Shown one piece after another: positions 39,376-47,700 of a stretch of DNA of 64,000 nt. The notes beneath the pieces are model-generated. The model did not search any database and was not told the DNA's origin. It saw only the letters and a program-made list of their open reading frames with translations. Each line of letters opens with the position of its first letter. The first letter of the stretch is position 1. The stretch lies in NCBI RefSeq assembly GCF_000308615.1, contig NZ_BAGB01000041.1, forward strand, positions 248,001 to 312,000, written 5' to 3'. Source of the DNA: Nocardia jiangxiensis NBRC 101359 (lineage in GTDB: Bacteria > Actinomycetota > Actinomycetes > Mycobacteriales > Mycobacteriaceae). A program made the translations under genes and the position numbers.

Positions 39376-40449
39376 CTATCCCGACCGGGTCCCGGTGATG
39401 CCGAACACCCGCTCGGCCGTGCGGTGGGCGATCGCGGTTCGCTGATCGTCGCTCAACGGGGCGTCGCGCAGGAAGGTCACCGCAGCTGCGGGATCCTCGT
39501 ACGGGTAGTCGATCGCGAACATGATCGCGTCCTGCCCGACCGCGCGCAGAGCCAGTTCGAGCACGTCCGGATCGTCGATTCCGCTGGTGGTGATCACCAT
39601 ATTGCGGCGGAAGTACTCACTGGGAGTCAACGACAGTTTCGGCATCGGTGTTGCTGCCCCGATCGTCCGCGTCGCGAATCCGTGCCGATTGTCGATTCGC
39701 CTGAGCCAGTAGGGAATTCCCTCGCCGAGATGCCCGAGGACGATGGTCAGATCCGGGTAGCGATCCAGCGTTCCGCTGAGGATGAGCCGCATGGCGTGCA
39801 GCCCGGCCTCGGCCTGATAACCCCAGATCGCCCCCGGCATCCCGTAGTCGCGGTAGACCGGCATGCTCGGCGCGCGCGGATGCAGGTAGATCGGCGCGCG
39901 GTTGGCCTCGGCCGCCGCCAGCAGCGGACCGAATTCCGGTTCGTCCAGGTACCGCCCGCCGGTGTGCGAATTGATCATGACGCCGTTGAGCCCGAGCGGA
40001 CCCATTCCTCGTTCGATCTCCTCGGCCGCGGCCACCGGATCCTGCGGCGTCACCGTGCCCAGTCCACCGAACCGGTCCGGACGACGCCGCACGATCTCGG
40101 CCAGCGCATCGTTGAACAGCCTCGCCAGCGGCACCGCATCGGCCGCCGGAAATGCCTGCACGCCAGGAGGATTCAGACTCAGTACCGCCATGTCCTGGCC
40201 GAGTGCGTCCATCTCGCGCAGCCGGGCGTCGATATCGGTGAGCCTAGTCCGAAGATCCGGATCACGCTCTATTGCCCGGAGCAGATCCACTTCGACCTCG
40301 TCACCCGGCGCGACATCCACACCGTGTGCGACACCGAGGAATTCCTCGGTGGACATATGCTCCTCCACCGCGATGACGCGCAGGTCGTGCCCGACGGGTG
40401 CGGCTGCCCGATCACCTTGTGCCACAAACTCTTCGCTCGACCTACCCAT
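39376..40449 (-). CDS. Amidohydrolase-2 (ACMSD-like) decarboxylase or hydrolase
   Basis: The 357-residue protein resembles the amidohydrolase-2 family (ACMSD, gamma-resorcylate decarboxylase). It has VIAVEEHMSTEEF at the start (E-x-H instead of the more usual H-x-H), LGTVTPQDPVAAAEEIERG, GVMINSHTGGRYLDEPEFGPLLAAAE, APIYLHPRAP, LTIVLGHLGEGIPYWLRRID and MFAIDYPYEDP near the end. Members decarboxylate or hydrate aromatic or related acids using zinc or manganese. ATG 40449 follows AGGAGGAG at ideal spacing; an earlier ATG at 40485, overlapping the SDR stop, has no such site. It is in one operon with an SDR and a small protein, opposite a LysR gene. Confidence 0.87.
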   Translation of the reverse strand: MGRSSEEFVAQGDRAAAPVGHDLRVIAVEEHMSTEEFLGVAHGVDVAPGDEVEVDLLRAIERDPDLRTRLTDIDARLREMDALGQDMAVLSLNPPGVQAFPAADAVPLARLFNDALAEIVRRRPDRFGGLGTVTPQDPVAAAEEIERGMGPLGLNGVMINSHTGGRYLDEPEFGPLLAAAEANRAPIYLHPRAPSMPVYRDYGMPGAIWGYQAEAGLHAMRLILSGTLDRYPDLTIVLGHLGEGIPYWLRRIDNRHGFATRTIGAATPMPKLSLTPSEYFRRNMVITTSGIDDPDVLELALRAVGQDAIMFAIDYPYEDPAAAVTFLRDAPLSDDQRTAIAHRTAERVFGITGTRSG

Positions 40450-40481
40450 CGACTCCTCCTGTCCGGAGCCCAGCCGCCCGC

Positions 40482-41228
40482 TCATGCCCGCCGACCGCCG
40501 TCGACCGACAGTGCGATTCCGGTGACGTAGGACGCCGCGTCCGAGCACAGCCAGACCGCCGCCGCAGCCGCCTCCCCCGGTGTCGCCAACCGGCCGAGCG
40601 GAGTGTTCGCGGACTGCCGCGCGACCATGTCGGTACCCGCGGCCACCTGCTCGAATCCGGGAGTCAGGGTCGGCCCCGGACAGACGGCGTTGACCCGGAT
40701 GTTCCGGTCGGCGTAGTCGACCGCGGCGACCTTGGTGAGCCCGACGATGCCGTGTTTGGCGGCCACATACGCCGGAGCGGTCGGGATCGCGTACAGACCG
40801 CCGTTCGAGGCGACGTTCACGATCGCGCCGCCACCCGCGAGCAGCGGCAGCTCGTATTTCATGCACAGAAAGGTCCCGGCCAGGTTGACGCGGATCACCC
40901 GGTCGAATTCGTCCAGAGTCATCTCGTCGAGCCGCCGATGATGCGAGGCCAGCCCCGCGTTGTTCACGGCGAAATTCAGGCCGCCGTATGCCTGGACCAC
41001 GCGCTCGACCGCAGCTCGCACCGAGGATTCCGCCGCGATGTCGACGGTGACAGCCAGCGCCTCACCGCCGTCCGCCCGAATCGCGTCGACGGTCTCGGCC
41101 GCCGCACTCGGGTCGATGTCGAGCACGGCGACCGCGGCGCCCTCGCGGGCGAAGGCCACCGCCGCCGCCCGGCCGATCCCACTGCCCGCGCCGGTGACCA
41201 GGCCGATCTTCCTACCTTCGGCGCTCAT
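40482..41228 (-). CDS. Short-chain dehydrogenase/reductase
   Basis: The 248-residue classical SDR has the cofactor loop TGAGSGIG near residue 12, DIDPS after strand two, NNAG in FAVNNAGLAS, the catalytic Ser in VNVASNGG and YVAAK (Tyr, Lys), and C-terminal YVTGIALSVDGG. The Asp at the end of strand two favours NAD over NADP. It overlaps the upstream 105-residue gene by 4 nt and belongs to the operon controlled, by position, by the LysR gene. A route oxidising an alcohol to an acid that the amidohydrolase then uses is only an inference. Confidence 0.92.
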   Translation of the reverse strand: MSAEGRKIGLVTGAGSGIGRAAAVAFAREGAAVAVLDIDPSAAAETVDAIRADGGEALAVTVDIAAESSVRAAVERVVQAYGGLNFAVNNAGLASHHRRLDEMTLDEFDRVIRVNLAGTFLCMKYELPLLAGGGAIVNVASNGGLYAIPTAPAYVAAKHGIVGLTKVAAVDYADRNIRVNAVCPGPTLTPGFEQVAAGTDMVARQSANTPLGRLATPGEAAAAAVWLCSDAASYVTGIALSVDGGRRA

Positions 41229-41542
41229 ACCAGTGACTCGTGGTTCGCCCAGGCCACCTTGTACGGGTGCCGCGACTGCCAGCGATCGATGACCTCGTGC
41301 ACGCCGGGCGCGGCGAATGCCTTCCCCAGCGTCTCGACATCGGGCAGGCCGATCTGCACGATCGCGGTCGCGATCAGCGCCGGAATGGCTTCCTCACCGG
41401 GAATCGGGATATGCCGCCGCGTCACGATCGACTGTGTGAGCCCGGTGGCGAGCATGGCTTGTTCGATATCCGCGAGGTATCGGTCGAGCTCGTCGTCGGG
41501 CAGTGGCCGATCGAAGGAAACAATCATCGTGTGGTTGATCAT
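41225..41542 (-). CDS. Small protein at the head of the SDR/amidohydrolase operon
   Basis: The 105-residue protein starts MINHTMIVSFDRPLPDDELDRYLADIEQAM and ends VIDRWQSRHPYKVAWANHE. The beta-alpha pattern is compatible with a dimeric ferredoxin-like barrel such as EthD or Dabb small proteins, but no diagnostic motif is certain. It overlaps the SDR by 4 nt, so it is probably part of the same pathway. It is the first gene after the LysR-type promoter region. Confidence 0.65.
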   Translation of the reverse strand: MINHTMIVSFDRPLPDDELDRYLADIEQAMLATGLTQSIVTRRHIPIPGEEAIPALIATAIVQIGLPDVETLGKAFAAPGVHEVIDRWQSRHPYKVAWANHESLV

Positions 41543-41588
41543 GAGGTAATTCTCGGTCGATCACATCGCATCCGTCCAAGACCTGTTC

Positions 41589-41604
41589 GTTATCCGGCGA
41601 TAAC
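41589..41604. promoter_or_regulatory. LysR-type operator
   Basis: GTTATC-CGGC-GATAAC is a perfect inverted repeat with the ATC-GAT core usual for LysR-type sites. It lies 9 bp ahead of the LysR start and 47 bp ahead of the divergent operon, the classical place for autoregulation. Confidence 0.6.
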
Positions 41605-41612
41605 CTGGAGGC

Positions 41613-42491
41613 ATGGTCGAACTGGAAACCCGGGAGCTCGAGTACTTCATCGCGGTCGCCGACGAACTGCATTTCGGCCGGGCTGCGGTCCAGCTGTCGA
41701 TCGCGCAACCGGCGCTGTCCAAGGCGATCCGGCGAATCGAGAGCAGGCTCGGCGTTCCGCTGTTCGTGCGCTCGAGCCGACATGTCGAACTCACCCCGGC
41801 CGGGGAATCCCTGCGTGAACACGGACGGCACGCGCTCAATGCGGTCAGCGCCGCGGTCCGCAACGCCCGGCACGCCGGTGACGCCCAGACCCACCTGCGG
41901 CTCGTGCTCAAACCCGGCGGCGATGCCGGGCTGCTGTCCGGAATTCTGGCCGAATACTCCCACCAGCCGGACGCCCGTCGGGTGGATATCCTGTTCAGCG
42001 GCCCCGTCGACCGCACCGACTTCCTGCGCGAGGACCGCGCCGACGTCGGTTTGCTCTACGCACCCTTCGACGACCTCGACGGCCTCGCCCACGAGATATT
42101 GCACACCGAGGACCGCGTGGTCATCGTCCCGCATCGGCACCGCCTCGCCGACCGCGCATCGGTACGGATGTCCGACCTCGAAGGCGAGACGCTTCCGTGC
42201 TGGAAGGGCCTGCCCGGCGACGAGGGCACCGGCCCCGAGGTCTCCGATGTGGTCCAGATGATGCACATGATCTCGGTGGGCCGCATGATCGCGATACTCC
42301 CCCGCTCACTGGTCGAGAACACCCCACCGGACCTGGTCTGCATCCCCGTCTCCGACGCCCCGCCGAGCCACCTCGTCCTGGCCCGGAACGAACACGACCA
42401 GCGCCCGTCGGTCATGGCGTTCGTGGCCGCCGCACTCCGCGCCCGCCGTCACGACACCGAATCGAGCACGGGAACCCCTGTGCGCCAATAG
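41613..42491 (+). CDS. LysR-type regulator
   Basis: The 292-residue protein has the LysR helix-turn-helix at residues about 5-65 (LEYFIAVADELHFGRAA, IAQPALSKAIRRIESRLGVPLFVR) and a periplasmic-binding-like effector domain with HTEDRVVIVPHRHRLADR and MISVGRMIAILP. ATG 41613 follows TGGAGG. Divergent location implies control of the small protein-SDR-amidohydrolase operon. The inducer is unknown. Confidence 0.93.
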   Translation: MVELETRELEYFIAVADELHFGRAAVQLSIAQPALSKAIRRIESRLGVPLFVRSSRHVELTPAGESLREHGRHALNAVSAAVRNARHAGDAQTHLRLVLKPGGDAGLLSGILAEYSHQPDARRVDILFSGPVDRTDFLREDRADVGLLYAPFDDLDGLAHEILHTEDRVVIVPHRHRLADRASVRMSDLEGETLPCWKGLPGDEGTGPEVSDVVQMMHMISVGRMIAILPRSLVENTPPDLVCIPVSDAPPSHLVLARNEHDQRPSVMAFVAAALRARRHDTESSTGTPVRQ

Positions 42492-42544
42492 ATTCGAACA
42501 CGGTGCGACCAGGCGGCCACGGACAGAACTCGACCCGATGTCAC

Positions 42545-42808
42545 TCAGGCCGATTCGGCGAGGGCGGCGGATTGCCAGACGTCGGCGAGGTCCTGCAGCG
42601 GAATGTCCAGGGCCCGACTCAGGCCGACGACGGTGCCGAAGGCGGGACTGGGGAGCCGGCCGGACTCGATCTTGCGGAGGGTTTCCGGTGAAATGCCGGC
42701 GGACTGTGCGATATCGCCGAGATCCCGGCCCGCGCGGGCCGAGCGCAGGAAGGCGCCCAGGCGACGACCCGCTTCCACCTGCGCGGGAGTGAGCGGGAGA
42801 CGGACCAT
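42545..42808 (-). CDS. XRE-family regulator next to a methionine aminopeptidase
   Basis: The 87-residue protein is a single XRE/Cro-type helix-turn-helix: GRRLGAFLRSARAGRDLGDIAQSAGISPETLRKIESGRLPSP, residues about 14-55, then FGTVVGLSRALDIPLQDLADVW. There is no effector domain. No Shine-Dalgarno is seen before ATG 42808, so the message may be leaderless. It diverges from the MetAP gene, and three matching palindromes lie between them, so it most likely represses both genes. Confidence 0.88.
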   Translation of the reverse strand: MVRLPLTPAQVEAGRRLGAFLRSARAGRDLGDIAQSAGISPETLRKIESGRLPSPAFGTVVGLSRALDIPLQDLADVWQSAALAESA

Positions 42809-42825
42809 GCCGACAGACTACGAGT

Positions 42826-42892
42826 GGTATTCAAATACCGCAAGCGGCTTGGTATACAAATACCGGATGCGCTACGTTGGTATTTAAATACC
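42826..42892. promoter_or_regulatory. Three palindromic operators between XRE and map
   Basis: GGTATTCAAATACC (42826-42839), GGTATACAAATACC (42851-42864) and the perfect GGTATTTAAATACC (42879-42892) share GGTAT-N4-ATACC. Starts are 25 and 28 bp apart. They fill the 99-bp divergent promoter region, ending 15 bp from the map start and beginning 18 bp from the XRE start. Confidence 0.9.
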
Positions 42893-42907
42893 ATCAAGGA
42901 GGTACCC

Positions 42908-43675
42908 GTGGTCGAGCTGAAGACGCCCGACGAGATCGACAAAATGCGCGTGACCGGGCAGTTCGTCGGCCAGATCCTGGCCGAACTGCGCGAGCGCGCC
43001 CAGGTGGGCGTGAACCTGCTCGACCTCGAGCTGCATGTGCGGCGACGCATCCAGGAGCGTGGCGCGAAGTCGTGCTACTGGGACTATTCGCCGTCCTTCG
43101 GTCGCGGCCCGTTCCGCAACACCGTCTGCCTGTCGGTGAACGACGCTGTGCTGCACGGACTTCCGTTCGACTATGTACTGCGCGACGGCGACGTGCTGAC
43201 CATGGACCTGGCCGTCGAGGTCGACGGTTGGGCGGCCGACTCGGCCGTCACGGTGATCGTCGGCACCCCCGCCGAGGCCGATCAACGGCTCGTCGCCGCC
43301 ACCGAGGAGGCGCTCGCGGCAGCCATCGAGGTGGCCGTGCCGGGCAATCGGGTCGGTGACATCTCGGCCGCGATCGCCGCCGTCGCCCGCGCGCACGGGT
43401 ATCCGATCAACACCGAATTCGGCGGTCACGGCATCGGCCGCACCATGCACGAGGATCTGCACATCCCCAACGACGGCCGCGCGGGGCGCGGATTCAAGCT
43501 GCGCCGCGGGCTCACCATCGCCATCGAACCGTGGTTCGCCGCGACCACCGATCGCATCTTCGTCGACCCCGACGGCTGGACGTTGCGCTCGGCCGACGGT
43601 TCGCGCACCGCGCACAGCGAGCACACCATCGCCGTCACCGACGAGGGGCCGCGCATCCTCACCCTCGCCGCCTGA
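42908..43675 (+). CDS. map: Type I methionine aminopeptidase under its own XRE regulator
   Basis: The 255-residue enzyme removes initiator methionine. The five metal ligands Asp100, Asp111, His174, Glu207 and Glu238 keep the same spacing as Asp97, Asp108, His171, Glu204 and Glu235 of E. coli MetAP, and His181 (TMHE) matches the other active-site His. It has no N-terminal zinc-finger extension. GTG 42908 follows AAGGAGG at 5 nt; longer frames would translate the operators. Actinobacteria usually have a housekeeping map elsewhere, so this may be a second, regulated copy. Confidence 0.93.
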   Translation: MVELKTPDEIDKMRVTGQFVGQILAELRERAQVGVNLLDLELHVRRRIQERGAKSCYWDYSPSFGRGPFRNTVCLSVNDAVLHGLPFDYVLRDGDVLTMDLAVEVDGWAADSAVTVIVGTPAEADQRLVAATEEALAAAIEVAVPGNRVGDISAAIAAVARAHGYPINTEFGGHGIGRTMHEDLHIPNDGRAGRGFKLRRGLTIAIEPWFAATTDRIFVDPDGWTLRSADGSRTAHSEHTIAVTDEGPRILTLAA

Positions 43676-43693
43676 GGTTCCGGATCTGGTTGT

Positions 43694-43724
43694 CCGGGTA
43701 GATATTTCACCATTATCTCCCCGG
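43694..43724 (+). terminator. Terminator after map
   Basis: CCGGGTAGATA and TATCTCCCCGG pair as an 11-bp stem with one mismatch around a 9-nt loop, 18 nt after the map stop. Confidence 0.65.
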
Positions 43725-43849
43725 CACGGCAGCAGTGCGGACGACCGTGCGACGGCCATCGGCACCTCCGGCTGCCCCATCGTTCGTCTGCACCGCGAAA
43801 CACATGCGCCGGAAGTGTGCACAGCACGGCTCGGCGCTAGGCTGCGTGC

Positions 43850-44233
43850 GTGGACAATCCCTTCGGCGCGGTCGGCACCGCGAATTATGTGCTGCTGACC
43901 AGCTTTCGCAAGAACGGCACCCCGGTCGGTACGCCGCTGTGGGCGGCGCTGGACGACGGCAAACTGTACGTCTGGACCGTCACCGACAGCTGGAAGGTCA
44001 AGCGGATCCGCCGCAATCCCGCGGTGACCATGCAGCCCTGCACTGTCAGCGGCACCCCGCGCGGAACGGTCGTCAACGGCACCGCGCGGATCCTCGACGA
44101 CACCGGCAGCGATCGAGTGCGGCGACTGATCAAGCGCAAGTACTCGATTCAGGGCTGGCTGGTCGTGGTCGGCAGCCAGTTGCGACGCGGGCGGAAGGGC
44201 ACCATCGGCATCGAGATCACCGCCGACGCCTGA
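43850..44233 (+). CDS. PPOX-class F420-dependent protein, paralogue A
   Basis: The 127-residue protein has a split beta-barrel flavin/F420 fold: YVLLTSFRKNGTPVGTPLWAALDDGKLYVWT, then SWKVKRIRRNPAVTMQPC and GTARILDD. The SWKVKRIRRNP segment is typical of the Rv2061c-like group in actinobacteria. The GTG start at 43850 is not preceded by a strong ribosome site. It faces, and is clearly related to, the PPOX gene at 44261-44650 on the opposite strand. Confidence 0.85.
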   Translation: MDNPFGAVGTANYVLLTSFRKNGTPVGTPLWAALDDGKLYVWTVTDSWKVKRIRRNPAVTMQPCTVSGTPRGTVVNGTARILDDTGSDRVRRLIKRKYSIQGWLVVVGSQLRRGRKGTIGIEITADA

Positions 44234-44260
44234 GCCGCCCGCCTCGCGACGGGGCCGCCG

Positions 44261-44650
44261 CTACTGAGCCCCGTCCCGCGGGGTGACCGACAGCCCAACC
44301 GAGCCGTCGCTCCCCTTCACCAGTTTGTGCGCGCGGATCAGGATCGTGCCGATCACACCGTACTTGTGGCCGACGATCCCGCGAACCCGCTCGGTCCCCG
44401 ACGAGTCGAGCACCTCGGCCGTTCCGTTCAGCACTTCCGCCGAGGTGGTGCGGCCCCGGTTGTCGCACGATTGCAGCCGCACCTGCGGATTGCGCCGAAT
44501 CCGCTTCACCTTCCACGACGAGGCGTAGGTCCACACCACGATTCGATCCCCGTCCGGCGCCACCCACACGGGCGCACCGACCGCGGTGCCGTCCTTCTTG
44601 TAGCTCGTGAGCAGCGCGTACTTACTGTTCGCCAGTTCGTCCCAGGTCAT
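44261..44650 (-). CDS. PPOX-class F420-dependent protein, paralogue B (Rv2061c-like)
   Basis: The 129-residue protein shares the same fold and the identical segment SWKVKRIRRNP with the convergent neighbour, plus KYALLTSYKKDGTAVGAPVWVAPDG and LNGTAEVLDSSGTERVRG. Its place and direction just downstream of cobN match Rv2061c next to Rv2062c (cobN), so this copy is the positional orthologue and the other is the extra copy. ATG 44650 is the start. The substrate is unknown. Confidence 0.85.
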   Translation of the reverse strand: MTWDELANSKYALLTSYKKDGTAVGAPVWVAPDGDRIVVWTYASSWKVKRIRRNPQVRLQSCDNRGRTTSAEVLNGTAEVLDSSGTERVRGIVGHKYGVIGTILIRAHKLVKGSDGSVGLSVTPRDGAQ

Positions 44651-44729
44651 GCCACAACGCTAGGCCGTGCCCGGAGCGCGTGCATCCGTCCGCGGTCGGA
44701 CCCCGCCATACGCCCCCGGGCGTACCGCG

Positions 44730-47700
44730 CTACTCGAGCTCGCCCTCGGTCTCCAGGTACACCTGCCGCAGCTTGTCCAGAGTCTCCTGTTCGGGCTGCT
44801 CCCACAGTTTGCGCTCGGCCGCCTCGAGCAGCCGCTCGGCGATACCGTGCAGCGCCCACGGATTCGACTGCTCCATGAACTTGCGGTTGGTCTCGTCGAA
44901 TACGTAACTCTCCGAGAGCTTCTCGTACATCCAGTCGGCCACCACATTGGTCGTCGCGTCGTAGCCGAACAGATAGTCCACGGTGGCGGCCATCTCGAAC
45001 GCCCCCTTGTACCCGTGCCGCCGCATGGCCTCGAGCCAGCGCGGATTCACCACGCGCGCCCGGAACACGCGGGCGGTCTCCTCGGACAGGGTGCGGGTGC
45101 GCACCGCGTCGGGACGAGTGCTGTCACCGATGTACGCCTCGGGATTCGTGCCGGTGAGCGCGCGCACGGCGGCCACCATGCCGCCGTGGTACTGGAAGTA
45201 GTCGTCCGAGTCGGCGATATCGTGCTCGCGGGTGTCGGTGTTCTTGGCGGCGACCGCGATCCGGCGATATGCGGCGCGCATGTCGTCGGACGCGGGTGCG
45301 CCGTCCAGATCGCGCCCGTACGCGAAACCACCCCACGCGGTGTAGACCTGCGCCAGATCGTCGTCGGTGCGCCAGCTGCCCGAATCGATCAGCTGCAGCA
45401 GACCCGCGCCGTAGGTCCCCGGCTTGGAGCCGAAAATGCGTGTGGTGGAACGACGTTCGTCACCGTGCTCGGCCAGATCGGCCCGGCTGTGTGCTCGCAC
45501 GTAGTTCAACCGGTCCGGCTCGTCGAGGTTCGCGACCAGCTGGACGGCGTCGTCGAGCATGGCCAGCACGTGCGGGAAGGCATCGCGGAAGAACCCGCTG
45601 ATGCGGACCGTCACGTCGATACGCGGGCGGCCCAGCTCGGCCTGCGGAATCACCTCCAGCGTGGTGACGCGCCGGCTCGCCTCGTCCCAGATCGGCCGCA
45701 CCCCCAGCAGCGCCAGGACCTCGGCGATATCGTCGCCGGAGGTGCGCATGGCGGAGGTGCCCCACACCGACAGCCCGACCGAACGCGGGTAGTCGCCGTG
45801 ATCGGCCCGGTACCGCTCGAGCAGCGAATCGGCCATCGCCTGACCGGTCTCCCAGGCCAGTCGCGAGGGCACCGCCTTGGGGTCCACCGAGTAGAAGTTG
45901 CGGCCCGTGGGCAGCACGTTGATCAACCCGCGCAACGGCGATCCGCTGGGTCCGGCCGGGATGAACCCGCCGTCGAGCGCGTGCAGGATGCGCGTGATCT
46001 CCACGCCGGTCTGCCGCAGCCGCGGCACCACCTCGGTCGCGGCGAAGCCGAGTACCCGGCGCACCGCATCCAGACGTTCGGGATCCACATCGGAATCCGC
46101 GACCAGGCGCTCGGTGAGCGCATCGATCTCCGAGGCCGCCCAGCCCGTCTCCTGCATTGCCGAGACGAGCTCGCGTGCCCGCTTCTCGAAGGCGTCGACA
46201 CGTTCGCGCGATTCGTCCCCGGATTCGCTGAGCCCCAACGCCTCTCGCAGACCCGGCACGTGATCCTCACCGCTCCAGAGCTGCCGGGCGCGCAGCATGG
46301 CCAGCACCAGATCCACCTCGGCCGCACCGCTGGGCGCCTGACCGAGGATGTGCAGGCCGTCGCGGATCTGCACATCCTTGATCTCGCACAGCCAGCCGTC
46401 GACGTGCAGCAGCATGTCGTCGAAGGACTCCTCGTCCGGGCGCTCGGTCAGCCCCAGATCGTGGTCCATCTCGGCCGCGCGCATGAGCGTCCAGATCTGC
46501 TGACGGATGGCGGGCAGTTTGGCCGGATCCAGCGCGGAGATGTTGGCGTGCTCGTCCAGCAACTGCTCGAGCCGGGAGATGTCGCCGTAGGTCTCCGCCC
46601 GCGCCATCGGCGGAATCAGGTGATCGACCAGGGTGGCGTGGGCGCGACGCTTGGCCTGGGTGCCCTCGCCGGGATCGTTCACCAGGAACGGATAGATCAG
46701 CGGCAGATCGCCCAGTGCGGCATCGGTTCCGCAGGTCGAGGACATGCCGAGCGTCTTGCCGGGCAACCATTCCAGGTTGCCGTGCTTGCCCAGGTGGACC
46801 ATGGCGTCGGCGGCGAAACCGTCCGGCGCGGCCAGCCAGCGGTAGGCGGCCAGATAGTGGTGACTCGGCGGCAGATCCGGATCGTGGTAGATCGCGACCG
46901 GATTCTCCCCGAAGCCGCGCGGCGGCTGCACGATCAGCACCACGTTGCCGAATCGCAGTGCGGCGATGACGATCTCACCGCGCGGATCGGCCGACCGGTC
47001 GACGTACATCTGTCCCGGCGGCTCACCCCACGCCTGCACGACCGCGGCACGCAACTCCGCGGGCAAGGTGTCGAACCAGGCGGTGTAGGCAGCCGCGCCG
47101 ATGCGAATCGGGTTGCCCTCCAACTGTTCGGCGGTCAGCCAGTCCGGATCCTGACCACCTGCCGCGATGAGGGCGTGGATCAGAGCGTCACCATCGGCCT
47201 GCTCGAGCCCTGGGATCTCCCCCTGCTCACCCAGATCGTAACCGGCCGAACGCATCTCACTCAGCAGCGCGATGGCGCTGGCCGGCGTGTCCAGGCCGAC
47301 GGCGTTGCCGATCCGGGCGTGCTTGGTCGGATAGGCCGACAACACGATCGCGATCCGCTTGTCCGAGGCCGGAATATGCCGCAGTCGCGCGTACCGCACC
47401 GCGATCCCGGCCACCCGCGCCGCACGCTCGGGATCGGGCACGTAGGCGGACAGCCCCTCCTCGTCGAACTCCTTGAACGAGAACGGAACCGTGATGATGC
47501 GGCCGTCGAATTCGGGCACGGCCACCTGGGTGGCCACGTCCAGCGGGGACAGTCCTTCGTCGCTGTCGGCCCACTGCTCGCGGCCGGTGGTCAGGCACAG
47601 ACCCTGCAGAATCGGCACGTCCAGATCGGCGAGCGCGCCGATGTCCCATGCCTCGTCGTCGCCTCCGGCGGATGCGGTGGCGGGTTTGGTGCCGCCCGCG

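Noticed and set aside
42824..42907. An earlier start for the MetAP gene
   Set aside because: It would translate the three operators, and AAGGAGG sits right before GTG 42908, which also gives the normal MetAP length.
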